Shown: positions 27,382-35,656 of the stretch, piece by piece
How the letters are laid out: each line of letters begins with the position of its first letter
Position numbering within the stretch: position 1 is the stretch's first letter
Source of the DNA: Collinsella aerofaciens
Lineage (GTDB): Bacteria > Actinomycetota > Coriobacteriia > Coriobacteriales > Coriobacteriaceae
Assembly: GCF_028207065.1 (NCBI RefSeq)
Contig: NZ_JAQLFP010000007.1
Span: forward strand, 9,243 to 73,242
Length of the DNA stretch: 64,000 nucleotides
Reading direction: 5' to 3'
Position numbers and translations under genes: made by a program
Notes under the pieces: model-generated
Seen by the model: the letters and a program-made list of their open reading frames with translations, nothing else
What the model was told of the DNA's origin: nothing
The model's database searches: none

Positions 27382-28719
27382 TTAGGAGTTCGCCAGGTAG
27401 TGCTTGATCTCCCATTCGGTGATCGTGGACTCAAACTTATGCCACTCGTCGCGCTTCTTTTTGAGGAAGAAGCTATGGATGTGCTCGCCGAGGGCATCCT
27501 TCATAAACTGCGAGTCCTCAAAGACGTCGAGTGCCTCTTTAAGCGAGCGCGGCAGCGGCGTATAACCGGCCTCGAGCATCTGGCGGTCGTTGAGCTTGAG
27601 CGTCTCGGCCGTGGCCTCGAGCGGGAGCTCCAGCTTGCGCTCGATGCCGTCGAGACCAGCCGCCAGCGTGACGGCGTTGACCAGATACGGATTGGCCATG
27701 GGATCGGGGCTACGAAGCTCGATGCGCGTGGACAGCTGCTTGCCGGGCTTGTAGACCGGGATGCGAACCATGCTTGCGCGGTTGCGCAGGCCCCACGTGG
27801 CGTACTGCGGCACGGAGTCGCCGCCCGTGGTGATGCGCTTGTACGAGTTGACGGTGGGGTTGGTGATGGCGCTGATCTCGCGCGCGTGCGCCAAGATACC
27901 GGCCATGTAGTGCTTGGCGACGTCGGAGAGATGGTACCTCTCGTCGGCCTCGCCCCAAAAGACGTTGTTGCCGTCGTGGTCGAACAGCGACTGATGCAAA
28001 AACATGGCGCTGCCGTCCTCGCCCGCCAACGGCTTGGGCATAAAGGAGGCGTGGCAACCGCTCTCGTAAGCTTGCTGTTTAATGATGAGCTTGGCCGTGG
28101 TAATGGCGTCGGACATGCTCAGGGCCTCGGCGTGGCGCAGGCTCATGCCGTGCTGCGAGCGACCGGCGGCGTGGAAGGTGTACTCCACGGGCACGGACAT
28201 CTTCTCGAGCGTAAGGACCGTGTTGCGGCGCAGGTCGCGCGCGGCGTCGCTCACCGAAAGATCGAAGTAGCCCACATTGTCGAGCGGCTCGGGCGTGCGC
28301 TCGTCGGGGAAATAGTAGTACTCCAGCTCGGCACCAACGTTGAGCAGGTAGCCGGCCTTCTCGGCCTTATGGAACATGCGGCGCAGCGCAGCGCGCGGGT
28401 CGCCGGCGAAGGGCTCGCGATCGGGAGTGCACACGTCGCAGAACACACGGGCGACGCCGTTGTGGCTCGGACGCCACGGCAAAATCTGGAAGGTCGAGGC
28501 ATCAGGGAACGCCAGCATGTCGGCTTCCTCGGGCGTAGCAAAGCCCTCGATGGCCGAGCCGTCAAAGCCAATGCCCTCCTCAAATGCGACCTCGAGGTCC
28601 TCGGGGCTAATGGCAAAGTTTTTGAGGCGGCCGAGAATGTCGACAAACCACAGACGCACAAAGCGGATGTCACGCTGTTCTACGGAGCGGAGTACGTAAT
28701 CGATGTTCTGCTGGTTCAT
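27382..28719 (-). CDS. glnA: Glutamine synthetase type I
   Basis: 445 residues, the length of type I-alpha enzymes. Recognised by WFVDILGRLK, GFDGSAIEGF and the ATP/glutamate loops (AAGRSQHGMS is an atypical version of the usual H-H-E segment, PTVNSYKR and RSPDPMANPY). The adenylylation tyrosine loop of I-beta enzymes is absent. It makes glutamine from glutamate and ammonium in the cytosol. Regulation is therefore probably by feedback and by the adjacent GlnR-like regulator. ATG 28719 has AAGGGGAG upstream. Confidence 0.94.
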   Translation of the reverse strand: MNQQNIDYVLRSVEQRDIRFVRLWFVDILGRLKNFAISPEDLEVAFEEGIGFDGSAIEGFATPEEADMLAFPDASTFQILPWRPSHNGVARVFCDVCTPDREPFAGDPRAALRRMFHKAEKAGYLLNVGAELEYYYFPDERTPEPLDNVGYFDLSVSDAARDLRRNTVLTLEKMSVPVEYTFHAAGRSQHGMSLRHAEALSMSDAITTAKLIIKQQAYESGCHASFMPKPLAGEDGSAMFLHQSLFDHDGNNVFWGEADERYHLSDVAKHYMAGILAHAREISAITNPTVNSYKRITTGGDSVPQYATWGLRNRASMVRIPVYKPGKQLSTRIELRSPDPMANPYLVNAVTLAAGLDGIERKLELPLEATAETLKLNDRQMLEAGYTPLPRSLKEALDVFEDSQFMKDALGEHIHSFFLKKKRDEWHKFESTITEWEIKHYLANS

Positions 28720-28853
28720 GTCGCTCCCCTTTCTTTCGGGCGGGTTTCGACTGGTCTATACCGCAGATACTATCGCAGAAAAATGTTTCCGCAGGGTTAA
28801 AGCGTATCAAGCGCTCAAAAAACGTGCGCGAGCAGGCCGTTGCGAACGAGCGG

Positions 28854-29876
28854 CTAGCGCGAGGTCGAAGCGCGGTGTTCGATGCGGCCGGGGACCTCGA
28901 TGCGCTTGGGGGCGAGCTTTGCGGCGTCGCCCACCGTAGTGGTAACGACGTCGATGCGCTCGGACAGGCGCTCGACTACGCGCTCGGCAATGGTAAGGGT
29001 GTCTTGCGCGGCCGTGGTCACACCGCCAAAGAGCACGTGGTTCCAGGGATAGTCGTCAAACGTCGCAATCTTGAGGCCAGCCGGCAACGAGGGTCCCAAC
29101 TGTGCCAGTGCCTCGGTCAGACGCAGAAAGACCAGACCGTTGACGGCAATGAGGCCGAGCTTTTTTCCCGCATAGTCACGGATGGTCTCGTCCAGGCGAC
29201 TGACACCCTCGACGCCACCATCGGCCAGGGTGACGACCTCACCCGCAAGGCCGCGGCGCGAAAGCTCGTCGACAAAGGCCTCGGCACGCTCGCGACGCAC
29301 AGGGCTGTCGTCGCTTGCCTCGGTGAGCAGGCACAGGCGCTCGCTGCCCGCGACAGCCAAGGCGTCTACCAGGCCGGCGACCAGCTCACGGTTGTTGGAG
29401 GTCACCAGATCGACACCGCCGGCGGCAATATCGCGGTCGAGCAGCACGACGGGCAAGCGTCCCGCTGCCGCGGCGATTGCCTCGTCATTGCCGCCACAGG
29501 TGTTGACGACCAGGCCGTCCACGCCGGCATCGATAAGTCTGGTGAGCGACTCTGCTTCCTTGGCGGAATCATTGCCGCTAATGGCAGTCATAAGCGAGCA
29601 GCCGCGCGCGGCGGCACTGGCGGAAAGCCCTTCGAGCATGGCGCTGGAGAACGGGTTAGCGATGTCGGCCAGGATCACGCCGATGAGGTTGGTACGCGAG
29701 CTGCGCAGATTGCGCGCGGCGGCACGTGGGCGATAGCCGGTGCGATCGATAACCGCCGCGATGCGCGCGCGAGTTTCCTCGGTCATCTGCCCGGGGCGGT
29801 TGTTGAGATAGCGCGAAACCGTGGCCGGGCTCACGCCCGCCTCGGCGGCAATGTCCTTGATTCTCATCTGCGCCAT
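28854..29876 (-). CDS. LacI family transcriptional regulator
   Basis: About 340 residues. The N-terminal helix-turn-helix is MRIKDIAAEAGVSPATVSRY with the hinge helix RAAARNLRSSRT. A periplasmic-binding-like sugar domain fills about 65-335. It represses sugar genes and responds to a sugar effector; the target is not visible, since neighbours are glnA and a GntR regulator. ATG 29876 is preferred because longer readings add non-conserved residues and it has GGGGTG upstream. The 77-bp gap to the next gene shows nothing special. Confidence 0.88.
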   Translation of the reverse strand: MAQMRIKDIAAEAGVSPATVSRYLNNRPGQMTEETRARIAAVIDRTGYRPRAAARNLRSSRTNLIGVILADIANPFSSAMLEGLSASAAARGCSLMTAISGNDSAKEAESLTRLIDAGVDGLVVNTCGGNDEAIAAAAGRLPVVLLDRDIAAGGVDLVTSNNRELVAGLVDALAVAGSERLCLLTEASDDSPVRRERAEAFVDELSRRGLAGEVVTLADGGVEGVSRLDETIRDYAGKKLGLIAVNGLVFLRLTEALAQLGPSLPAGLKIATFDDYPWNHVLFGGVTTAAQDTLTIAERVVERLSERIDVVTTTVGDAAKLAPKRIEVPGRIEHRASTSR

Positions 29877-30001
29877 AGCGCACCCCGTTTCCCAATTGTC
29901 GGCAGTCTGAGCCATTTTAGGCATTTTTTTAAAAATCTCGCTTGCAAAACGTTGTAGGTGAGCGGCATCGTTTTTGCGCCTCGAGCAGATGCGATGATGG
30001 G

Positions 30002-30694
30002 CTAGATAGACGAATCTTTGGACAGCTCGAAATAGTCAGGATGCAAGGCGATAACCGGGCCCTGCTCCTCGGGCATCAGATGCAAGTGCGTCTCTGCCAG
30101 GTAGCTCGCCGTGTCGGTATCGCCCCTCTTAATGGCCTCGAGAATCCGACGATGTTGTCGACGAATCGGCTCCCAATCCAGGTCCTGCGACACCATACGC
30201 AACCAGTTGTATCGCTCAAAATGCGTGTTGACGCTCTTCATCCAATCCCACAGCATGTGACGACCGGCAATCACGAAACACGTCTCATGGAACAGGTTGT
30301 CCAGGTCAAAGAAACGACGCGTTTCGCTATGGTCGAGCGACTCGGACTCGGCAAGAATCTGCTCGAGCCGATACTTTTGCTCGGGCGAAGCGGCCGAACA
30401 GCATTTAATAAGCACGCTTCTCTCGAGTTTCTCGCGCAAGAAACAGGCATTCTCGGCGTGTTCCATGCTGATCTTAGAGACGTAGGTGCCGCTCTTGGGA
30501 CGCGTTTCCACCAGCTCCTGCTCGCGCAGGCGCACAAAGGACTCGCGAATGGGCGTACGCCCGATTCCCGTCTCCTTTTCCAGACCAATCGCCGAAAGGC
30601 GCGTGCCGGGCTTGAGCTCGGCATAGATGATCTTGGAGCGCAGTGCGTTGTATGCCTGATCTTGCAGGCTCTGATAATGCTGGTGTTGTTCCAT
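30002..30694 (-). CDS. GntR family regulator, FadR/FCD type
   Basis: 230 residues. The winged-helix domain (about 1-75) contains GTRLSAIGLEKETGIGRTPIRE and a wing ending GTYVSKIS. The C-terminal FCD domain (about 85-225) carries the usual metal-ligand histidines and arginines (RLREQELVE, FHETCFVIAG, HRRILEAIKRGD). Such regulators sense carboxylic acids or amino-acid-derived ligands. ATG 30694 is set by GAGGG; a start 42 bases earlier lacks support. The gene stands alone, with a 160-bp repeat upstream. Confidence 0.9.
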   Translation of the reverse strand: MEQHQHYQSLQDQAYNALRSKIIYAELKPGTRLSAIGLEKETGIGRTPIRESFVRLREQELVETRPKSGTYVSKISMEHAENACFLREKLERSVLIKCCSAASPEQKYRLEQILAESESLDHSETRRFFDLDNLFHETCFVIAGRHMLWDWMKSVNTHFERYNWLRMVSQDLDWEPIRRQHRRILEAIKRGDTDTASYLAETHLHLMPEEQGPVIALHPDYFELSKDSSI

Positions 30695-30828
30695 AAAGCC
30701 CTCGGATGAAGCCCACGGTTTGTCGAATTTCACCACGTAATACTATCGCATCGACACGCCCCAGCTCCCAATCAGTCTTTTTGGGACGGGGCTCTTTTAG
30801 CTACCCTGGCCCGCAGATCGGCCCCCTT

Positions 30829-30988
30829 GCCACAAAAGTGGCCCATCTACTACGTTAACACGGATAGCCTCGGCCATACCGAAAACCGTGAAAACAAAAC
30901 CGCAGGTAGACAGCTTGTCGATTTTCGAAAAAGCCGGCTATGGTTGACCCCTGCGGCTTAAACGTAGTAGATAGGCCCTTTTCGTGGC
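30829..30988. repeat. Family-4 160-bp palindrome-ended element, copy 2
   Basis: Ends 30829-30856 and 30961-30988 are inverted repeats matching at 25 of 28 bases and sharing the (G)GCCCATCTACTACGTT core with copy 1. It has the same length, orientation and interior blocks as 8256-8415. It lies about 135 bases upstream of the minus-strand GntR start, copy 1 about 100 bases upstream of the glycosidase start, so both could be leaders. Confidence 0.75.
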
Positions 30989-31084
30989 GCAGCACTACTG
31001 CACCCCAAATTGGCACCCCGAGCCTGTTATAAGTTGCTGTGAAATACGGACGGTTGATAATCAAGGGTTGAAAATCAAGGCGCA

Positions 31085-31142
31085 CTATACGGCTTGCTAT
31101 ATCTCACTATACTTTGCTGTACGTCGCTATACTTTGCTATAA
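31085..31142. repeat. Helically phased CTATA array
   Basis: CTATAC, CTATAT, CTATAC, CTGTAC, CTATAC and CTATAA start at 31085, 31097, 31107, 31117, 31127 and 31137, ten bases apart except the first step. Between them TTTG/TTG recurs. Just before it (31023-31055) lies a half copy of the family-3 repeat (GTTG-TGTGAAATACGGA). No gene is seen in 30989-31180. Confidence 0.55.
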
Positions 31143-31180
31143 CTTGACAATAATCGGCCCGTTACCATCCGGGATATAAC

Positions 31181-31210
31181 GGACCCCAAGCCAACGCTGG
31201 CTTGGGGTCC
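31181..31210. terminator. Terminator after the AlbA_2 gene
   Basis: A 13-bp perfect stem GGACCCCAAGCCA/TGGCTTGGGGTCC with loop ACGC lies 24 bases beyond the stop. T content is moderate on both sides. Confidence 0.75.
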
Positions 31211-31234
31211 GTCTTGTACCATAGCTCTTTTGGA

Positions 31235-32488
31235 CTATGAGCGCTCGTATTTCGTGGCCCGCCCGGTTCCCTGCCTTACGATTGCATTCCGTTCAAGCAG
31301 AGATTCGAGTGCCGCCAACGTCCGCATGCGGCTCAGCCCCGTCTGTTTTTCAATCTCGCTTCGCGACATAATTCGCCCGCCCGACAAGGCCTTGAGAACC
31401 TGGGCCTCTTCCTCGGACCCTTCAAAGGCATCGGTAACGGGCAATGTGACGGCCACCATGCCGCCGCGAACATCAAAAATTGGTTGATTGATCGAATCGC
31501 GATAGGCACGTCTAATGCGCGCAATTCCCGTACCAAATTTCTCGATATAATCCAGCTTTAAGAAGGCCTCTGCAACGATGGGGTTTCTGAGCACGGATAT
31601 CTGCCCATACAGGTATTGTTCTGTCGTCAAACCGGCGGGCAGCGATCCGGGGGAGGTCACAACGACACGATCATCGTACAGGGCAATTTGAACGTTCGCT
31701 CGAACGTCCCACGTCCGATGCACCAAAGCGTTTGCAACAGCTTCGCGGAATGCCTCAAGAGGAATTCGATCGGTTTGGACGCGCTCCATCCCTTCGATAC
31801 GCTCATAACGGTAGTAGCGTGCAAACATAGCCACCGCGCTGTCCGCCTGCTCAATTGCGGATACATTTGTCGCCGCCTCGCGATCCAAGATCACATCCTC
31901 GGTATCGCCAAAACGGACGCAGTCAATGCCTGGAAAATCATTCTTATCCGCTAAAATCGCCGCGGCATTGGTATAGCCATCCTTGCCGAGCAAGCGAAGC
32001 GTGCGCATAATATCCGGCGTTAGCTCGGAAATGCCGAGATGTTCAACACACTTATGCTCGAGCGTGTGAAAACTCAAGTCCTGGCGAGCCGACGTGAGCG
32101 CGTCGAACGTTACGTTGCTGCCTTCGAGCGTCAGCCTGCCATACTCAAACCGGTCGACCTCCACCGTTGCCGAATCGTTTCGCCTGTAGGCCTTTCCCTT
32201 GCTTCGATAGGGTTTGTCCTGGCCCTCATAAACCGTAAGGATTACGGTCCCGTGTTTCTCATCGGGCTCGAGCGTGTAACGGGGAGCGGGATCCAAGCTG
32301 TCATTAATCATGTTCTCGATGCGGAGACACTCTGCGACCGGATCTGCAAGGCCGACAGCCACGCCCTCGTCATCAACGCCAAACTCAATCTTGCCCGTCC
32401 CGTAGTTTGCATAGGCGCTCACCGTTTTAAGAAACGTCGGCGTAACGCTTTCCTCGTATTCGACTGTAGGGCTCTCTCTAACAACCAT
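31235..32488 (-). CDS. AlbA_2 (Schlafen-type) ATP-binding regulator-like protein
   Basis: 417 residues. The N-terminal AlbA_2 domain (about 1-125) has VEYEES and the glycine-rich FGVDDEGVAVGL. A GHKL-like ATPase part follows (AVANALVHRTWD, then FGTGIARI). The C-terminal 60 residues form a winged helix (MSRSEIEKQTGLSRMRTLAALE). Proteins of this COG2865 type are thought to be regulators or defence-associated; function is not established. ATG 32488 with GAGAGGG upstream is preferred to one at 32515 with no ribosome site. The gene is less GC-rich than its neighbours. A 20-bp palindrome overlaps its -10, suggesting autorepression. Confidence 0.8.
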   Translation of the reverse strand: MVVRESPTVEYEESVTPTFLKTVSAYANYGTGKIEFGVDDEGVAVGLADPVAECLRIENMINDSLDPAPRYTLEPDEKHGTVILTVYEGQDKPYRSKGKAYRRNDSATVEVDRFEYGRLTLEGSNVTFDALTSARQDLSFHTLEHKCVEHLGISELTPDIMRTLRLLGKDGYTNAAAILADKNDFPGIDCVRFGDTEDVILDREAATNVSAIEQADSAVAMFARYYRYERIEGMERVQTDRIPLEAFREAVANALVHRTWDVRANVQIALYDDRVVVTSPGSLPAGLTTEQYLYGQISVLRNPIVAEAFLKLDYIEKFGTGIARIRRAYRDSINQPIFDVRGGMVAVTLPVTDAFEGSEEEAQVLKALSGGRIMSRSEIEKQTGLSRMRTLAALESLLERNAIVRQGTGRATKYERS

Positions 32489-32525
32489 ATGCACAACCCT
32501 CTCGTTTCGTACCATTCATAACCGT

Positions 32526-32585
32526 ATTATAAGACGAAAACCGTTTGCGTACTGATTTATCAAAGACGCAAACGGTTTTCGTCTT
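32526..32585 (-). promoter_or_regulatory. 20-bp perfect inverted repeat overlapping the -10 of the AlbA_2 gene
   Basis: Arms 32531-32550 and 32566-32585 are perfect inverted repeats (AAGACGAAAACCGTTTGCGT and complement) around a 15-base spacer. On the minus strand TATAAT (32531-32526) begins at the edge of the inner arm. A bound protein would block the promoter; the winged helix of the gene product is the obvious candidate. AAGACG/GTCTT and GCGTACG motifs recur up to about 32670. Confidence 0.6.
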
Positions 32586-32684
32586 TATTTGCGTACGGAA
32601 TTAAGACGCATAATTTCGCTTTCGTATGGCTCAATACCGGACACAGACTGTTTTCGTCTGTCAATACGTCTGCAATCCAAACGA

Positions 32685-32720
32685 AAAGAGCCCCGAGCTC
32701 GTATGAACTCGGGGCTCTTT
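32685..32720. terminator. Terminator between the flavoprotein and AlbA_2 genes
   Basis: A 13-bp perfect stem AAAGAGCCCCGAG/CTCGGGGCTCTTT with a ten-base loop works in both directions. It lies 136 bases after the flavoprotein stop. The rest of 32721-32855 shows nothing. Confidence 0.8.
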
Positions 32721-32855
32721 GTGCCGCACATCTATGAGAGGAGAAATTCGATGCGTACGGGCGCTACTCCATGAAGCCGCAATGGTGCGATGGGGCCAGA
32801 TTTACATGCACCAAGTTGGTGCAAAGTAACCTGCCCCCACGCAACAAGGGGTTGA

Positions 32856-34805
32856 CTAGAGCTCGCAGGCAACCTTGTAGCCATCGCCGATGGCATCGCG
32901 GATGTTGCCGCACTTCTGGGCATCGCCCAGCACGTGGGTGACAACGCCGGCAGCGGCAAGGTCATCGGCCAGCTTGGTGTTGGGACGGTAACCCATGGCA
33001 AGCACCAGCGTATCGGCGTCGGCGATGGTATGGACTTCGCCATCCTTCTCGTAGCTGATGGCATCCTCGGTGATCTCGGTCACCTTGGCCTCGGTCAGCA
33101 CGTGAACGCCCTTGGAAAGCATACGCGTGATGAGCACCGCGCGACCGGCACCGCCCTCGTTGGCGGCAAGCGTCTTGGTCATCTCGATGACGGTGACATC
33201 GCGGTTGGCCGGCGACAGGTCGTTGACCAGCGGGGCCAGGTAGTCGGCCGTCTCGCAACCGACGGTTCCGCCGCCGACGATGACAATCTTCTTGCCCGGG
33301 AAAGCCTTGCCGCCCAGCAGGTCATCGGCCGTCATAACTTGCTTAAAGCCCTGCATAAAGGCTGGAGCAATGGGCTCGGCGCCATAAGCCAGGACAACCT
33401 CGTAGCCCGCGTAGTCGCGCTGAATGTTCTCGGCCGAGAGCTCGGTGCCAAAGACGCACGTGACGCCGGCCTCGGCCAGGCGACGGTACTGATACTTGAT
33501 CACGCGGGTGAGCTCCTGCTTTGCCGGCGGCACGGCTGCGATGCGCATCTCGCCACCCGGTTCGTCCTGTTTATCCACGAGCACCACGTTATGACCGCGC
33601 TTGGCGGCAATGTAGGCTGCCTCCATACCCGCAGGACCAGCACCCACAACGAGCACGTTCTTTGCCTCGGCGGCAGGCTCGTAGCCAGCCTCGTCGCGCT
33701 CCACGTCCGGGTTGACGGTGCAGGAGATGCGCTTGCCAAACATGATGCCGTTCAGGCAGCGCAGGCAACCGATGCAGGGGCGGATGTCGTCGGCGTTACC
33801 GGCAGCAGCCTTGTTGCAGAACTCGGCATCGCACAGATTGGCACGGCCCATCATGCAGATGTCGGCAGCGCCGTCCTCAATTAGCTCCTCGGCAATCCAG
33901 GCCTCGTTGATGCGTCCGACGGTGGCGACGGGAATGTTGACGTGCTTTTTGATCTCGCGCGAGCAGGCGGCGTGCGAGGCCTGCTGCGTGCCGGCGGCGG
34001 GAATCGCAGAGCCGCGCTTGATGGTGGTGCCGCCCGACACGTGAATCATGTCGACGCCGGCCTTCTCCAGGCGACGCGAGACGTAGATCATGTCGTTGAG
34101 GGTCAGGCCGCCGTCGGTGTACTCGTCGCCCGAAATACGGACGTCGATGATGAAGTCCTTGCCGCAGCGCTCGCGAATCTCGGCGATGACCTCGAGCAGG
34201 AAGCGCATGCGGGCGTCGAGCGAGCCACCGTACTCGTCGGTGCGCTTGTTGTAGAGCGGGGTCAAAAAGCCGCCAAGCATGCCGTGAGCGTGCGCCGCAT
34301 GGACCTCGACGCCATCGACGCCAGCCTTCTGCATGCGCACAGCGGCATCGCCAAACTGATGTGTGAGCTCGTGGATCTCGTCGACCGTAATGGGGCGCGG
34401 CGCCTCGCGGGCATAGGACGGGCCCACAAAGGACGGAGCGATCAAGCGCGGCGTGCCCGGAATGTTAAAGGCCATGTAGGCGGGGTGGAAGAGCTGCGGC
34501 ATGATCTTGCAGCCATACTCGTGGACGGCCGCGGCGAGCTTTTCCCAGCCGGGGATAAATGTGTCGTCGTAGCAGCACATGTCACCCGGCAGATAGGTAT
34601 AGGTGGGCTCGACCGTCACGACCTCGGTGATGATCAGGCCCACGCCGCCCTTGGCGCGGGCACGGTAATGATCGACCAAGTCGTCGGTCACATAGCCATG
34701 ATCGGCCAGGTTGGTGGACACCGGCGGCATAAAGACGCGGTTCTTGACCTCGGTCGTACCGACCTTGATCGGGCTAAAGAGCATTGGATAGGCGGAGGAC
34801 TCCAT
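32856..34805 (-). CDS. Old-yellow-enzyme family NADH:flavin oxidoreductase with Fe-S and FAD domains
   Basis: 649 residues, cytosolic. The N-terminal TIM barrel (about 1-340) is of OYE type (NRVFMPPVST, GVDGVEVHAAHAH, SGGT near the FMN site). A four-cysteine 4Fe-4S motif follows (CIGCLRCLNGIMFGKRISC), then FAD/NAD Rossmann domains (VVGAGPAGMEAA, IVGGGTVGCETA). This is the architecture of 2,4-dienoyl-CoA reductase, trimethylamine dehydrogenase and the bile-acid BaiCD/BaiH enzymes. It should reduce an activated double bond; in a gut anaerobe steroid, cinnamate or enoate substrates are possible. ATG 34805 has AAAGGA 8 bases upstream. Confidence 0.88.
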   Translation of the reverse strand: MESSAYPMLFSPIKVGTTEVKNRVFMPPVSTNLADHGYVTDDLVDHYRARAKGGVGLIITEVVTVEPTYTYLPGDMCCYDDTFIPGWEKLAAAVHEYGCKIMPQLFHPAYMAFNIPGTPRLIAPSFVGPSYAREAPRPITVDEIHELTHQFGDAAVRMQKAGVDGVEVHAAHAHGMLGGFLTPLYNKRTDEYGGSLDARMRFLLEVIAEIRERCGKDFIIDVRISGDEYTDGGLTLNDMIYVSRRLEKAGVDMIHVSGGTTIKRGSAIPAAGTQQASHAACSREIKKHVNIPVATVGRINEAWIAEELIEDGAADICMMGRANLCDAEFCNKAAAGNADDIRPCIGCLRCLNGIMFGKRISCTVNPDVERDEAGYEPAAEAKNVLVVGAGPAGMEAAYIAAKRGHNVVLVDKQDEPGGEMRIAAVPPAKQELTRVIKYQYRRLAEAGVTCVFGTELSAENIQRDYAGYEVVLAYGAEPIAPAFMQGFKQVMTADDLLGGKAFPGKKIVIVGGGTVGCETADYLAPLVNDLSPANRDVTVIEMTKTLAANEGGAGRAVLITRMLSKGVHVLTEAKVTEITEDAISYEKDGEVHTIADADTLVLAMGYRPNTKLADDLAAAGVVTHVLGDAQKCGNIRDAIGDGYKVACEL

Positions 34806-34923
34806 ACAGGGTTCCTTTCGTTTGAGCCGCTCGGCGGCAGTTGCTAACGTACCTATCGTATCAGTAACCGCCGCATTCGCACTCGCTCGCACTCCCCACC
34901 TTCAATCCCGACCCTCATAAAAA

Positions 34924-34990
34924 AGTTGCGGTGGAATACGGAGTAGATGAAGCTTTTGACAGGCAAAACAGTCCGTATTTCACCGCAACT
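34924..34990. repeat. Family-3 palindromic repeat, copy 1 (after kdpC)
   Basis: Arms 34924-34942 and 34972-34990 (AGTTGCGGTG(G/A)AATACGGA) match at 18 of 19 bases. The 29-base spacer, and about 40 bases on the right, are also shared with the copy at 43334-43400. It lies 64 bases beyond the kdpC stop and could terminate the kdp operon. Confidence 0.75.
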
Positions 34991-35053
34991 GATGGGCGGG
35001 GTGGAATTGAGGGCTCAGATAGTCAGTCATGCCCTCATCCGCCACTTCCTCAC

Positions 35054-35644
35054 CTACAGCGCGCCGTCCAGCATAAGGTTCACCTTGAGCACGTTGACCG
35101 TGGGCTCGCCGAACACGCCGAGGAAACGGCCCTTGGTGCACGCGGCGATGATGTCGCGCACCTCGTCCTCACTTTTGCCCGTGGCCTTGGCAAGGCGCGG
35201 AACCTGGTACTCGGCGGCATCCGGAGAGATCTCCGGGTCGAGACCGGACCCCGAACACGTCACCAGATCGACGGGCACGGCGTCCATATCGGCATCGGGG
35301 TTGGCGGCGCGGATCTTCTTCACGCGCGCATCTATCAGCTGCCGATACTCCTCACTCGCCGGGGACAGGTTGGACGGGACACCATACGCCATGAGCTCGC
35401 CGTCTTCGCCTTCGACAATTGACACGTTCTGGATACGACCCCACATGTGGGCTTCGTCATCAAAGTTCTGGCCGATGAGTTCGGAACCCACAACCTTGCC
35501 GTCGACCGTAATGAGCGAACCGTTCGCCTGATACGGGAACGCAACCTGGGCGATGCCGGTCACGACGAGCGTATAGCCCAGGCCGCAGACAACGGTAAAC
35601 AGCGCGAACACGCCCAGTGCGCGCGATGTAACACCTTTGAACAT
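35054..35644 (-). CDS. kdpC: Potassium-transporting ATPase subunit C
   Basis: 196 residues with one N-terminal membrane helix (FALFTVVCGLGYTLVVTGIAQ) and an extracytoplasmic domain carrying the family motifs NGSLI, GSELIGQNF and the C-terminal VNVLKVNLML. KdpC assists ATP binding by KdpB in the high-affinity K+ pump. ATG 35644 is chosen for GGAGG 6 bases upstream; an in-frame GTG 12 bases earlier overlaps that site. It is the last gene of kdpFABC, 12 bases after kdpB. Confidence 0.94.
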   Translation of the reverse strand: MFKGVTSRALGVFALFTVVCGLGYTLVVTGIAQVAFPYQANGSLITVDGKVVGSELIGQNFDDEAHMWGRIQNVSIVEGEDGELMAYGVPSNLSPASEEYRQLIDARVKKIRAANPDADMDAVPVDLVTCSGSGLDPEISPDAAEYQVPRLAKATGKSEDEVRDIIAACTKGRFLGVFGEPTVNVLKVNLMLDGAL

Positions 35645-35656
35645 ACAAACCTCCAC

